From assembly GCA_002398365.1 (NCBI GenBank), contig DGYK01000060.1:281401-345400 (forward strand): DNA of 64,000 nt. The letters run 5' to 3'. How positions within the stretch are numbered: position 1 is the stretch's first letter; every line of letters starts with the position of its first letter. The stretch is from Flammeovirgaceae bacterium UBA5008. Lineage in GTDB: Bacteria > Bacteroidota > Bacteroidia > Cytophagales > Cyclobacteriaceae. The notes under the pieces were generated by a model. It was not told where the DNA came from and ran no database searches. It saw nothing but the letters and a program-made list of their open reading frames with translations. Shown one piece after another: positions 54,801-64,000 of the stretch. Both the position numbers and the translations under genes were made by a program.

Positions 54801-57800
54801 ACCATTGAAGCTTTTGCTCGACTTGACCACAATGGTCGTAATATTAATATTGCCGGAAACCTTACTATTAATGCAAATGCAGACTTGATTTTTGATCAAG
54901 TACTTGCCAATGGCAGAAGAAATACAACCACTTTTGATGGAACGGATAACGCTACGTTGTCATTTTTAAATAGAATAGATGGCAATGGAGAACAACGCTT
55001 CTGGAATTTTGTCATCAATAAACCATCTGATAAAATTGTAAGTCTTGCTTCCGGTAAAACAGACTTAACAGGAAGTAACAACAATTTACTTCGAATTGAT
55101 GGAACATCATTTAAACTCCTTTCGGGAACTTTGGATCAAGGGTTTCATAGTGTTAGAATGTTTTGTGATACCGTCTTAAACTACCAAACGGTCGGTGTCT
55201 TTAATGGTGCGACAACAGCTAGTGGAACGGTGGCGAACGATCGCAATGATATGATTAAATTCAGAGATGATAACACCCCCACCACATTGATTACTACAAG
55301 CAACGCTGTGTTTGGAGTAGTAAGGTTAAATAGTGGAGACGATCCACTGAAATTGAGCAGTAACCTTCGAATTCAATTCTTACAATACTTATATGGAAAA
55401 ATCAATTTAGGTACCTATCGCTTAACAATCGACCGGATGGTCGGAGCGTTAACTGGCGCAGCATTACCGCCCAATGACGATCAGGCAGATTCGCTTGGGT
55501 TGCAACTCAGACGATTTAGTGTAGAGGATATGTTTGCTACTGCAGGTAATAGTTCAGATGGAGGTTTGAGTATTTATGTTCCTGCAGGCACAGCCAATGG
55601 AACACGCTTTGTTTTTCCAGTTGGTATTGGAACTTCTGCCAATGACGGAGCCAACACCCCCGGAACCGATAAATATACACCTGGTGCTGTAGTTGTGAAT
55701 AATGTTGTTGACGATGGATATATAATCATTAACCCGGTAAATGAAGTTTTGCAAACTACGAACTTATCTGGGGGGGCAGATATATTGAACTATTATTGGA
55801 GAGTAAGGCATGAAGGGTTTACAACTTTACCTACTGTAAAATATCAGTTCACTTACAATGCGGCAGATATTGGTGGCTCAGAAGCGGCTTACGTACCTGG
55901 AAAAGTATTGGATGTAAATCCGTTTACACGATCTTCGGAAGCTGGTTCTGTTAATACAGCAGTTGGCAAAAAAATTATACACTTTGACGGAACGGGTGCT
56001 GGGTTTACATTAGAGCAAGCTAATTATACGGCTGGTGCGGCAACGCGTTTTACAGGAGCACCTGAAATTTATTATACAAAAAGAGGAGGAGATGGATTTA
56101 CCTTAAAATGGAACAATCCTGCAAACTGGACTCTTGCCACCAATGGCGCACTGCCGCCTCATCATTCAAGTCAACCTGACGCAACGGACTTTCCGCAAGC
56201 TGGCGATATTGCAATAGTTGGATTTGTTCCGTTTAGTGACCCGGTAGTAGCGCGAAGAGGACAGCCACATGGTATTGCTATTGATGGTATTACAGCCAAT
56301 ATTGCAGAACTGCGGTTTACTCAACTAACAGATGCTTCCAATAATCCAACCGCTCGCGTATATGCTTATAATTTCCAATTTAGGCCAACGGTTGTTCTCA
56401 ATAACCCAGGCACGCAAGGCCAATTGGTCAATGCCAATGTTACGGGCGAAGGCATGTTTTGGATTAGAAGTGATGGTGGCAATCTATCCGATCCTAATTT
56501 CGCTGGAGTGGACTTAGGTGCATTTAATCTACAAGATTCATCCTACGTAGTTTATGAGAATACGATAAACGGAGCCACCTATGTAAACTTGCCAAGTACT
56601 TTCCCGAATCTAATGATGGCAACAAATGGTTGGGGTTCTGTAAACAATAGTGCCACTATTTCTAAGGACATAACTGTTAATGGAGATCTTGAAATATTGG
56701 GCGATGCAAACCTGGTTTTAAGTACTGGGGCCACCGGTAACATAACAGTAAACAGAAATCTAAGATTCTTTCGATCCAATGCGAATGGAAATGATAGTGG
56801 TGATGGTGGAGAGTTGCGATTTGGTAATACGGGGACAGCTAGAACAGTTACTATTAGAGGAAATCTTTTACTAGGCAATGGAAATTTTGGAGCAGGTTCT
56901 GTGATCCGGATTGGAAATCCGGATGGAACTCCAATCACACACACTATTAATTTGCGTGGAAGTTTTATTCAGAATACTGGTGGAAATAACGCAGATGTTG
57001 CACCAAATGGAAATGGGTTTAAAGCGGGTAATAATTCTGCCAATGACCGAATCAACTTGAATCTATTAGGCAGCACATCCATGACTTTAACAAATTCGGG
57101 AGGTGATGTGCCACAATTTTATTCTATAACTGTGAATAAAGGTTCTTCAACAGCAACCACGGCATCATTTAACTCCAACTTTACAATTGATGGACCAACG
57201 AATGCAGCAACCAAATCACTTGTGTTAAGCAATGGCTTGTTTATCATTAATACGAGTGCTGCAAATGTTGTACTTTCATCAGGAGGTGGCAATTTCAGCA
57301 TTCCAGCAACTGCAGGACTTCAGGTTACATCCGGTACAGTTTCATTAACGGGATCTGACACTGGTCTTTTGCTTGATGGACTACTTAGAGTTAGTGGCGG
57401 TACAGTAAACATTGATGATGCAGTAGGAAACGGAAACAATTTCATTGAGTATTCAGCATCTGGAAGCGCCATTATAGAAGTTTCATCAGGCTCATTGACG
57501 GTAGGATCTCAAATTCGTAGAGGCCTTACAAGTACAGCTGGTATTCTTAAATATCGTCAAACTGGTGGCTCGGTGGTCGTTGGACGAAGGGCAGCTCCAA
57601 CCACCAGCCGTGGTGTGTTTGAAGTAGTGAATACAGGTAGCGAGTTTGTTCATACAAATGCAACTCTTACTATAGTCAGAGGTATTAATAGTACAACAGT
57701 ACCATCCGTTCTGATCTCACCAGCAACCCCAGTAGTATTAACGAACACATCAAATATTGTAATTGGATCTGCGAATACTCCTACTGGCGTCAATGGTCAA

Positions 57801-60800
57801 AACATTGGGATCTCATCCAATAGTAGGTTAGGAAATCTTACGATTGATAATAGCAGTGGAAATAATCCTACTGTGTTAATGTATTCAACTTCGCTGTCTA
57901 TTGATCGAACATTTACGATAGCTAATGGAGCTACATTCAACTGCCAAGCGCTTGGGTTGACTTTGCGAGGGGATATGGTAGTTAACGGTATTTTTATTCC
58001 AAACGGGAATACGACTACATTCTTTCCAACTGCAGCAACTCAAAACATTTCAGGAACAGGTTCCATAGTATTTTATAATCTTAGGAAAAGTGGAAACACA
58101 AATACGATTCGACTATTGAATTCAATCGAGGTAACCAATGACCTCAATATTGAACGAGGCAATATTGCTGACAATGGAAATACGATCACTTTGCGAGGCA
58201 ATGCTTATTTTGGATTAGCCCCTAATATTTCGGGAGGTCATACTAGCGTTGCGGGTGGAAATGGATTAGTTTTTGCCGGATCAACCCAACAGCAACTTTT
58301 TGCACGTAGAACTGATGGAACAGCAAATCTGGGGACTGTTACCATTGATAACTTGAGTGGTGTGATAGTCCCTGATCAGGCGGATAAATTTACCATTGAC
58401 ACGGAATTACGTTTATCAAGAGGCGTATTCGATATTGGAGGTTCTCTACTGACTCTTTCAGCTAATGCAACCATTGAAGAGGTAAATACATTTTCTGTAA
58501 ATAACATGGTACAAACAAACAGTTCATTTACTGATAACGGAATGACTAAGATATTCCCAATTGGTTCTACTGCAGACTTTATTTATCCAATTGGGCAGGC
58601 ATTGTATACTCCAGTTGTTTTAGATTTTGCAGACATTGGTGCTGGCTCTGGGTCTGGCACAACAGTGGCGAGTATTACGGTGCGTCCTGCCAATGAGCGA
58701 CAACCGATCGTACAAGAAGATACAGAAATTGCTCCATGTAATTCACAAATTAATGATCTCAGCAATGTCCTTCAATACCATTGGATCATAACAGCTGCGA
58801 ATACTAGCGGACTTGAATCAAATGTTACCCTTCAATATGATCAAAGTTTGGTTGCATTAGCCAATGGGCTAACCGAAGCTGATTACATAGGAGCACGTGT
58901 AAGAACTTCCGATAATACTGTCTTTAAATTCCCTGACTTATCATCGGTTGATGAAGCTACTAACCTCATTAGTTTTTCTTTAAATAATGTTACCAATAGT
59001 GAGATTTCCGGTGAGTATTTTGCCGGTGTTGATTGTGCGATACCTAATAATATCCTTACCTACACTACAAAGGGTACCGGCTTAACTGGTAATGTAACTG
59101 ATCCCACAATGTATGTAGGCAATCCATCACCACTTACTCTTTCAGGGGCTGCTATTGTTGTATCTCCAACAGATGTTTTAACCTTCCCAAGCACTACTGA
59201 TAATGTGATCCTTTATCAGATGACTATAAATGGAACCGTGGATATTAAGAGTGGTTCTATTGGTCATCGATTTGGTACTGTTGCCGGAACAGGTACACTT
59301 AGCTTTGAAGTAAATACACCAGATGTAAGCGCTGTAGTACCGGCTGGATTTTACAATGCTTTCTTCGATTGTGCCGGTGGTGGGTTGCAGTTTGCTGGAA
59401 ATGCGAATTATGAAATTTTGGGTGGTATTTCAACTTTAAGGAGACTCAGCCTGATTGGAACCGGAAGCAGAGCTCTTGGAAACAATGATATTATTATTTG
59501 TGAAGACCTTACTGTAAACGGTCCGACCTTTACCAATACAAATAATCGAAACATAGAGGTGCAACGCGACTTATTGATTAATTCCGGAACATTTCAAACA
59601 GGCTCCGGAACGATTGAAGTCGGCCGTGATTTAGTGGTTGCAGGCGGTACATTCAACGGTGAGAATGACGGCAGTAAAATTATTGACAATGATTTAGTTG
59701 TTTCTTCTGGCACATTTACAGCCGGAAGTGGAGGTACTCTGACTTTGTTGGGTGACCTATTATATTCTGGAGGCACTTTTAGCGGTGGAACGAGTGTTCA
59801 TAAAACACTTTTTCAAGGATCAGTTGCCCAAGTAACTAGTGGCAATTTCTCGCTCAATAGATTAGAGATTGATAATAGTTCTGGTCTTACACTTGGCGGA
59901 AACGTAACAGTTAATACCGAATTACTTCTTACTAATGGCAATATTAATCCAGGGGCTACCACTTTCTTGATTGGATTAGGTGCAACAGCAACACCAAGCG
60001 AAGGCCGTTCTAATTCTTTTGTAAACGGTAAGTTGTTTAAAGCACTTGGTGCAGGTGGTGCACCAACCGCAGCAAATACATTTACTTTCCCGATTGGATC
60101 AGGAAACCGATGGAGGACAGGCTCAGTAAGTGTTGCAAGCGGTACAGCTGCCACTTGGGATATGCAATACTTTGTTGGAAATGCTGACACTAATGAAGCT
60201 ATCGTAACCAATATGAATCCTATTGCACCTATTGTTCGATTAGCAAAGGGAGAATACTGGAAAGTATCAGACGGCTCAGTAGCTGCTACTGGCAGGACTG
60301 CCACAATTGGGTTAAGCTGGGGTATCGAAAGTGATGTAAATGCATCATCAGTTGAGCGACAAGATTTGAGAGTGGTTCAGTGGGTGGCATCCCCCACAAG
60401 CCAATGGCAGAATCGTGGTGGAGCGAATTTCAGCAGTGGCAATACACAAAGCCAAGGAACCTTCAATGCTACTTCGGTTATATCCTTCAGCGAACAAATT
60501 GTTACACTTGGATCAGTCGATGCTTCGAATGCCTTACCTGTAACTCTTAATTATTTTGCAGGAAGGATAGATGGTTCAATCGGAATATTGGAATGGGAAA
60601 CGGCTTCTGAACTAAACAATGATTTCTTTGAAATTCAGCGTTCGGTAGATGGTGTAGAATTCGAAACAATCGGAAGAGTGAAAGGTAATGGAACAACTAA
60701 TTTTGTCTCTACCTATGCATTTGAAGATAGAAAGATGAAGATAGGTCAAAACTATTATCGACTGAAGCAGCAAGATTTCGATGGCAAATTTACTTACAGT

Positions 60801-61094
60801 GACGACTTAGTATTATTGACCTATGATGGATCTACACCTTTAAATGTGTTCTTATATCCGAATCCTACCGTTCCGGATAATATCAATTTGGAATTAATCA
60901 ATACAACCAGTGAACCAGCAAATTTAAGGGTATTAAATATGACTGGTCAGTCAGTTTATCAAAAAGTTATTACTTCGGAAGATTTAAACGGAGAAATAAG
61001 TATTCGACCTGAAACCTTACCATCCGGAATTTACTTTATAGAAATAATGCAGGGAGGTCAGCGGGTAGTGAAGAGGTTGGTTATTAAAAATTGA
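51870..61094 (+). CDS. Giant T9SS-secreted LamG-like/beta-repeat protein
   Basis: A 3074-residue exported protein. A signal peptide (about residues 1-26, ending in DTFG before Q) leads into a LamG/concanavalin-like domain at about 45-275 (ILWLRADAGVTQSGTVDAW, SNLYIGAFDVSGGETRNLDGQISEV). Residues about 450-2850 are long tandem beta-strand repeats rich in Gly, Asn, Thr and Ser, consistent with beta-helical stalks. An FN3-like module follows at about 2887-2985 (LEWETASELNNDFFEIQRS). The T9SS type A sorting domain starts at YPNPTVPDN near 2995 and ends RLVIKN. It is likely a large surface adhesin or matrix protein. A strong terminator follows. Confidence 0.9.
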   Translation: MKSRFPNLSLLALLLASGLTFIDTFGQTGPGGVGNSAGSSGQPRNILWLRADAGVTQSGTVDAWTDQSGNVQNASGTGATRPSFVASNANFNNLPSINFAATGTNKHLVISDNDVLDNTTGFTLFTVFRTNLTASNYSLISKRTSAGVDQSYMMWVNAGQLSSRAAGNTITGGTINNTTTYVGSTVYNGSTSTVSNFINGASASSGAAPTSIPNNASNLYIGAFDVSGGETRNLDGQISEVLVYTSTLNAAQRQIVENYLAAKYNLTITGDVFSGDGSGFDFEVVGIGRASSVSHTEANSAGLVLSTYNGTLDTDGEFLLAGRPSGSNSVVNCACTGYPGTIQQRWARTWFLDKTTAGTLDASIAFDFSDGVGGLFPQVKDDYELLYSSNGGTTFSIVTIPSSDKSINGDKMVFRVPNASLLDGIYTLGTTNSAQSPVNGLANKTWYSYQSGNANDPLVWTLDGGGTPLYVNPSAQVPGASDNVVISSGKTITLTANNFAVNNLEVYGTLDLGAFSGHSTTSIAGTGRIRLAGSASNLDNFPSGITTAFANATTGGTVEIYGSSSFSLDQTRLFNDLIINKSGGVVSLNANYTLNGDFTLNAGEFRFGTTPSTLVVYGNNLINSGTTISVANANVRHQFDVYGNFTNNSGTVQFTNRVAANFTAEATDGIVDFNLLNDTQNQTIICNGVTRFYRIEIDKGTDDTYLATFTANNSANFLLFGFSNNDDPSTAQLTSSNNSFTLLRGTAEIGTNINIPVLSNTGNYNISAGAMLWVNGGTVLKNNGNSTVPYGKLKVTSGLFESKVNAGITTRDNGTIIVEGGTVNTNQIRTSVLGASNVGGYVQTGGSVTVDGGGPGGTGLDYYVFSLTYSGNVFQMSGGTLTVKGSRTGTGGTRGAIFINSDPANVSVTGGTIIAEISNGNPYVITSRIPFWNLILRNTFDTTLRDIDLLGGTSGPSGGGASEITLAAQNLVVKGGLTIEAFARLDHNGRNINIAGNLTINANADLIFDQVLANGRRNTTTFDGTDNATLSFLNRIDGNGEQRFWNFVINKPSDKIVSLASGKTDLTGSNNNLLRIDGTSFKLLSGTLDQGFHSVRMFCDTVLNYQTVGVFNGATTASGTVANDRNDMIKFRDDNTPTTLITTSNAVFGVVRLNSGDDPLKLSSNLRIQFLQYLYGKINLGTYRLTIDRMVGALTGAALPPNDDQADSLGLQLRRFSVEDMFATAGNSSDGGLSIYVPAGTANGTRFVFPVGIGTSANDGANTPGTDKYTPGAVVVNNVVDDGYIIINPVNEVLQTTNLSGGADILNYYWRVRHEGFTTLPTVKYQFTYNAADIGGSEAAYVPGKVLDVNPFTRSSEAGSVNTAVGKKIIHFDGTGAGFTLEQANYTAGAATRFTGAPEIYYTKRGGDGFTLKWNNPANWTLATNGALPPHHSSQPDATDFPQAGDIAIVGFVPFSDPVVARRGQPHGIAIDGITANIAELRFTQLTDASNNPTARVYAYNFQFRPTVVLNNPGTQGQLVNANVTGEGMFWIRSDGGNLSDPNFAGVDLGAFNLQDSSYVVYENTINGATYVNLPSTFPNLMMATNGWGSVNNSATISKDITVNGDLEILGDANLVLSTGATGNITVNRNLRFFRSNANGNDSGDGGELRFGNTGTARTVTIRGNLLLGNGNFGAGSVIRIGNPDGTPITHTINLRGSFIQNTGGNNADVAPNGNGFKAGNNSANDRINLNLLGSTSMTLTNSGGDVPQFYSITVNKGSSTATTASFNSNFTIDGPTNAATKSLVLSNGLFIINTSAANVVLSSGGGNFSIPATAGLQVTSGTVSLTGSDTGLLLDGLLRVSGGTVNIDDAVGNGNNFIEYSASGSAIIEVSSGSLTVGSQIRRGLTSTAGILKYRQTGGSVVVGRRAAPTTSRGVFEVVNTGSEFVHTNATLTIVRGINSTTVPSVLISPATPVVLTNTSNIVIGSANTPTGVNGQNIGISSNSRLGNLTIDNSSGNNPTVLMYSTSLSIDRTFTIANGATFNCQALGLTLRGDMVVNGIFIPNGNTTTFFPTAATQNISGTGSIVFYNLRKSGNTNTIRLLNSIEVTNDLNIERGNIADNGNTITLRGNAYFGLAPNISGGHTSVAGGNGLVFAGSTQQQLFARRTDGTANLGTVTIDNLSGVIVPDQADKFTIDTELRLSRGVFDIGGSLLTLSANATIEEVNTFSVNNMVQTNSSFTDNGMTKIFPIGSTADFIYPIGQALYTPVVLDFADIGAGSGSGTTVASITVRPANERQPIVQEDTEIAPCNSQINDLSNVLQYHWIITAANTSGLESNVTLQYDQSLVALANGLTEADYIGARVRTSDNTVFKFPDLSSVDEATNLISFSLNNVTNSEISGEYFAGVDCAIPNNILTYTTKGTGLTGNVTDPTMYVGNPSPLTLSGAAIVVSPTDVLTFPSTTDNVILYQMTINGTVDIKSGSIGHRFGTVAGTGTLSFEVNTPDVSAVVPAGFYNAFFDCAGGGLQFAGNANYEILGGISTLRRLSLIGTGSRALGNNDIIICEDLTVNGPTFTNTNNRNIEVQRDLLINSGTFQTGSGTIEVGRDLVVAGGTFNGENDGSKIIDNDLVVSSGTFTAGSGGTLTLLGDLLYSGGTFSGGTSVHKTLFQGSVAQVTSGNFSLNRLEIDNSSGLTLGGNVTVNTELLLTNGNINPGATTFLIGLGATATPSEGRSNSFVNGKLFKALGAGGAPTAANTFTFPIGSGNRWRTGSVSVASGTAATWDMQYFVGNADTNEAIVTNMNPIAPIVRLAKGEYWKVSDGSVAATGRTATIGLSWGIESDVNASSVERQDLRVVQWVASPTSQWQNRGGANFSSGNTQSQGTFNATSVISFSEQIVTLGSVDASNALPVTLNYFAGRIDGSIGILEWETASELNNDFFEIQRSVDGVEFETIGRVKGNGTTNFVSTYAFEDRKMKIGQNYYRLKQQDFDGKFTYSDDLVLLTYDGSTPLNVFLYPNPTVPDNINLELINTTSEPANLRVLNMTGQSVYQKVITSEDLNGEISIRPETLPSGIYFIEIMQGGQRVVKRLVIKN

Positions 61095-61116
61095 GGCTTA
61101 AAATAAGCGTAAGATC

Positions 61117-61143
61117 AAAAGGTGGGTAAAAACCCACCTTTTT
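61117..61143 (+). terminator. Rho-independent terminator after the giant T9SS gene
   Basis: An 11-bp perfect stem (61117-61127 with 61132-61142), AAAA loop and a run of five Ts beginning inside the stem. It lies 23 bases after the stop at 61094 and separates it from the next giant gene. Confidence 0.93.
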
Positions 61144-61235
61144 GCATTTAGACCAATTATGAATGAATTGAAATAACATATGCGTCCTAATGACCGTTAG
61201 CTTAACCTTCATATTTCTCGATGCTTGATTTCTAT

Positions 61236-61243
61236 TACATTTG
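61236..61243 (+). promoter_or_regulatory. Candidate -7 element of the second giant gene
   Basis: TACATTTG matches TAnnTTTG exactly, 22 bases before the start codon at 61266 and after the preceding terminator. No strong TTTG is at the expected distance. Confidence 0.45.
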
Positions 61244-61265
61244 TAAATTGGATTAAATAATTTCT

Positions 61266-64000
61266 ATGAACTTCCCCAAACTCGTTGCGATAGCGATCTT
61301 ACTTATAGGATGTATCTCAGCAGCAAGCGCACAACGATTTTGGGTGGCAAGTACCGCTTCCAATTGGAATAATACTGCAAATTGGTCTACAACTTCAGGA
61401 GGACCTGGAGGAGCTTCTGTTCCTGGTCCGGCAGACGTAGTGACATTCAATGCAATTCGAAATGGAAATTGCACCATCGATATCTCTGTTACAATTGCCG
61501 GAATTACAGTCAATGGTTATACTGGTACTATTAACTTAAACGGATTCGATCTAGCGACTACAGGTGCAAATTCATTTACAACGGGAACAATTAGCAACTC
61601 TGGAGTTATTGGGTCACTGATTCTAAACACTACTGGTAGTACTACCTTTAATGGTTCGTTGATTAATGCCAATGTTACTGGAACAACTGGTCGGATATTC
61701 TTTAATGGCTCCATATTTAATGGCTCGGTCAATGTTACAAAGACTGATACCAACAATGATAACTCTATTGGAAATAATGTTTTTAACGGTGTTACAACCA
61801 TTACCAACGCCACGTCTGGTAATGGTACAGGACAAATTCTGCTAGGTAATGGAAACCCTGATCAATTTAATGGGCTAACAACTTTTAATAATAACGGAAG
61901 TTTTCGTATTTATTTTGCGAATAATCACCCTGGTCAGGTAACATCTTTCACCCAAGACGTTATTCTCAATTCAAATAAATCTGGAGGAACAGATAATTGG
62001 TCATACCTAATAGCAGATGGTGCTAATACCAGAGTCTCATTCGGTGGTAATTTAACTATCAATTGTGGAGGTACACTCCAAAGCAATCATCGCATCCTAA
62101 ATGGAACAGGTTCACAAGCAACCTTTTCTGGATCAGTGAACATAAATCTTACCAATACAAATGCGGGCACAGTTATACAAATGGGAACAGCCGGAACATC
62201 GACCTATAATGGGAATATTGTTGTTTCAAACATTGGAGGCGCAAGCGGTGTATCATTCAATGTAAACACTACAGCAAATTCTGTTTTAGCCGCTACTCGG
62301 ACTATTACTTTAGGTGTAGGCGGTTTTACTTCAGGTACACTCAGCTTACCACGATTTACTCAAGTAGGAGCAACTGCCCAAAATCTAAGCACGTTTTCCG
62401 GCACAGCTATTTTGACGGTAGGGCCTTCTTCTCAGTTTGATGGTGACGTGATTTTTATTGCGCCACAAATTAATTTAAATGGTACCTCTTATAATGGTTC
62501 AGCAACTATTGAAAAAACAGGAGCGACAGGTAATACAGGTACAGGAGCGAATATTTTTTCAGGCGTAACCAACATCACAAATAGCGGCAGCGGAGTGTTG
62601 AGAACAAATGGTGGTAACGTTTTTAATGGAACTACAACAATAACCAATAGTGGCTCAGCAGATGTTTTATTAGACCTTACATCTGGAAGTACTTTTAATG
62701 GCAATGTAACTTTCACCAATTCGGGAACATCTAGCATAAGAGTAGGTTATGCGGGAACTAATATTTTTAATGGTGATGTAATTGTCAATTCTATCAGCGG
62801 AACTGGAATCTTGTTTTGCGAAACGGCCACGGCAACAGCGTCTTTAACATCAGGAACAATTTCCATTGGAGGTTCTGGCTTTTCCACAGGCTCCTTAAGT
62901 TTACCAAGATTCACACAATCAGCAGCAGTAGATCAAACATTAACTTCATTCACAGGAACTGCAAGCTTGATTCTAGGACCCTTTTCGGCTTTTACCGGTA
63001 ATGTAAACTTTGCTTCTCCTCAATTGTTTTTAAATGGCTGTACCTTTAACGGTACAGCAGCACTTGAAAAAAATGGAGCAACAGATAATGCAAGTACCGG
63101 TGGTAACGTTTTTAATGGAACTACAACAATAACCAATAGCGGTAGTGGATACTTGTTAACAGGTAATGGAACCTTTGATCAGTTTAATGCAAATACTACC
63201 TTTAATAACACGGGTTCATATAGAATTTATTTCGCTCATAATCATCCTGGTCAAACAACTACTTTTGCCTCTGATCTAATTTTAAATGCTTCCAAATCAG
63301 GTGGTGCAGATGCATGGGCTTACCAAATTGCGGAAAATGGAACTTCTGGATTATCTATCGGTGGTAACCTCACAATTAATTGTGCTGGATCGGTTCAAAG
63401 TAATTTTCGGTTCTTAAACGGGGCAGGATCATCGGCAACGATAGGAGGTGCAACTTCTATTGCACTAAGCAACACAAGTACCTCTACATCCATTCTCATG
63501 GGGCAAAATGGAACAACCGCATATAATGGGAATATTTCTGTGTCAAACACGGGTGGTGCTGCTGGAATTACTTTTAATACGAACACGTCAGCATCATCTA
63601 TATTAAATGGTTCTATTAACTCGGCAGGTTTCACAAGTGGTAGTCTTAATTTATTTCGCTTTACTCAAGTCGGAGCTATCCCCCAAACCTTAACACTCAC
63701 CAATAATGGTACAATTTTACAAGTAGGTCCTAATTCGCAATTTGATGGCGATGTGACTTTTATTTCACCTCGCTTACTCTTAAATGGAGCTACTTACAAT
63801 GGCACCACGTATCTCGAAAAAAATGGTAATGCAGATGATGTAGGAGCCGGTGGTAATGTATTTGTAGGAATAGCAACGATCGTTAACTCCGGAAGTGGCT
63901 ACCTGTTAACAGCAAACAATAGCCCCGACATATTTAATAATGATGTAGCTATCAATAATACTGGTAGCAATTACATTTACCTTGCCCACAATGTGGCGGG
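61266..64000 (+). CDS. Second giant exported repeat protein, 5' part only
   Basis: The ATG at 61266 opens a frame that stays open to the right edge, giving at least 911 residues; the C-terminus is outside the window. A signal peptide covers about residues 1-22 (MNFPKLVAIAILLIGCISAASA, then Q). The mature start RFWVASTASNWNNTANWST resembles that of cellulosome/beta-helix surface proteins. The rest repeats NVFNGTTTITNSGSGYLL, TFNNTGSYRIYFAHNHPGQ and SLSLPRFTQ modules. Given its twin upstream, a T9SS sorting domain at the unseen C-terminus is likely. Function is unknown; adhesion or biofilm matrix is a guess. Confidence 0.82.
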   Translation, partial: MNFPKLVAIAILLIGCISAASAQRFWVASTASNWNNTANWSTTSGGPGGASVPGPADVVTFNAIRNGNCTIDISVTIAGITVNGYTGTINLNGFDLATTGANSFTTGTISNSGVIGSLILNTTGSTTFNGSLINANVTGTTGRIFFNGSIFNGSVNVTKTDTNNDNSIGNNVFNGVTTITNATSGNGTGQILLGNGNPDQFNGLTTFNNNGSFRIYFANNHPGQVTSFTQDVILNSNKSGGTDNWSYLIADGANTRVSFGGNLTINCGGTLQSNHRILNGTGSQATFSGSVNINLTNTNAGTVIQMGTAGTSTYNGNIVVSNIGGASGVSFNVNTTANSVLAATRTITLGVGGFTSGTLSLPRFTQVGATAQNLSTFSGTAILTVGPSSQFDGDVIFIAPQINLNGTSYNGSATIEKTGATGNTGTGANIFSGVTNITNSGSGVLRTNGGNVFNGTTTITNSGSADVLLDLTSGSTFNGNVTFTNSGTSSIRVGYAGTNIFNGDVIVNSISGTGILFCETATATASLTSGTISIGGSGFSTGSLSLPRFTQSAAVDQTLTSFTGTASLILGPFSAFTGNVNFASPQLFLNGCTFNGTAALEKNGATDNASTGGNVFNGTTTITNSGSGYLLTGNGTFDQFNANTTFNNTGSYRIYFAHNHPGQTTTFASDLILNASKSGGADAWAYQIAENGTSGLSIGGNLTINCAGSVQSNFRFLNGAGSSATIGGATSIALSNTSTSTSILMGQNGTTAYNGNISVSNTGGAAGITFNTNTSASSILNGSINSAGFTSGSLNLFRFTQVGAIPQTLTLTNNGTILQVGPNSQFDGDVTFISPRLLLNGATYNGTTYLEKNGNADDVGAGGNVFVGIATIVNSGSGYLLTANNSPDIFNNDVAINNTGSNYIYLAHNVA
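62610..62650 (+). repeat. Exact 41-bp direct repeat, copy 1
   Basis: These 41 bases recur without mismatch at 63099-63139, offset by 489 bases (163 codons), inside the second giant gene. They encode GGNVFNGTTTITN. A diverged third copy lies near 61780 (NNVFNGVTTITN). Confidence 0.85.
63099..63139 (+). repeat. Exact 41-bp direct repeat, copy 2
   Basis: Identical to 62610-62650. Identity at DNA level, including silent positions, points to recent duplication or gene conversion within the coding repeat array. A related but diverged copy follows near 63850. Confidence 0.85.

Noticed and set aside
59813..60304. 163-codon minus-strand frame, with several similar ones in 54473-63634
   Set aside because: These are shadows of the Gly/Asn/Thr-rich repeats in the giant genes; their products are proline/valine-rich without family features.

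Overview
The window looks like chromosomal DNA of a Bacteroidota bacterium, most likely of the order Cytophagales. The signs are moderate-to-low GC, large secreted proteins ending in type IX secretion (T9SS) C-terminal sorting domains, promoter elements of the Bacteroidota type (TTTG about 20 bp before TAnnTTTG), weak Shine-Dalgarno sequences, an SDR-type threonine dehydrogenase beside kbl, a GT3-type glycogen synthase, and PadR plus prefix-domain FtsX-like permease pairs. Coding density is very high. No gene-free stretch exceeds 300 bases. I see no rRNA, tRNA, CRISPR array, phage or insertion sequence.

Layout: (1) 1-3445, four tightly overlapping surface-glycan genes (glycosyltransferase, FkbM methyltransferase, GT2 and GT4-like glycosyltransferases), followed by a PKD-repeat T9SS cargo protein. 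(2) 7130-10369, housekeeping: Lrp/AsnC regulator, PyrR-like phosphoribosyltransferase, panB and icd with a strong terminator. (3) 10466-19793, a beta-barrel protein, a TPR-caspase, a 1992-residue MORN-TPR-CHAT protein and a small exported protein, headed by a good promoter. (4) 19794-26353, DUF1599 divergent from folP, then cdaA (c-di-AMP synthase), a DUF1648 protein, an exported WD40-caspase and a small membrane protein. (5) 26373-28626, divergent kbl and tdh (threonine to glycine plus acetyl-CoA). (6) 28632-36189, a T9SS cargo protein, a flippase, a TPR protein, a DUF4292 lipoprotein and an EnvC-like protein with a degenerate LytM domain. (7) clpB divergent from glycogen synthase. (8) 40822-46740, a five-gene run: ethanolamine-type permease, glutamine-synthetase-like ligase, iron alcohol dehydrogenase, class I amidotransferase-type hydrolase and aldehyde dehydrogenase. 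(9) 46730-51606, minus strand: alpha/beta hydrolase, FtsX-like permease, PadR regulator and YkvI-like transporter. (10) 51870-64000, two giant exported repeat proteins, the second cut by the window end.

Two groups stand out. The first is three clan CD peptidase-fold proteins (two caspase-like, one CHAT) within 15 kb, each with a signal peptide, an intact His/Cys dyad and an interaction-repeat region. The second is the 40.8-46.7 kb cluster, which reads as a complete gamma-glutamylation route for ethanolamine (or a similar amino alcohol) that needs neither B12-dependent ammonia-lyase nor a microcompartment. Both assignments are inferences from motifs and gene order.
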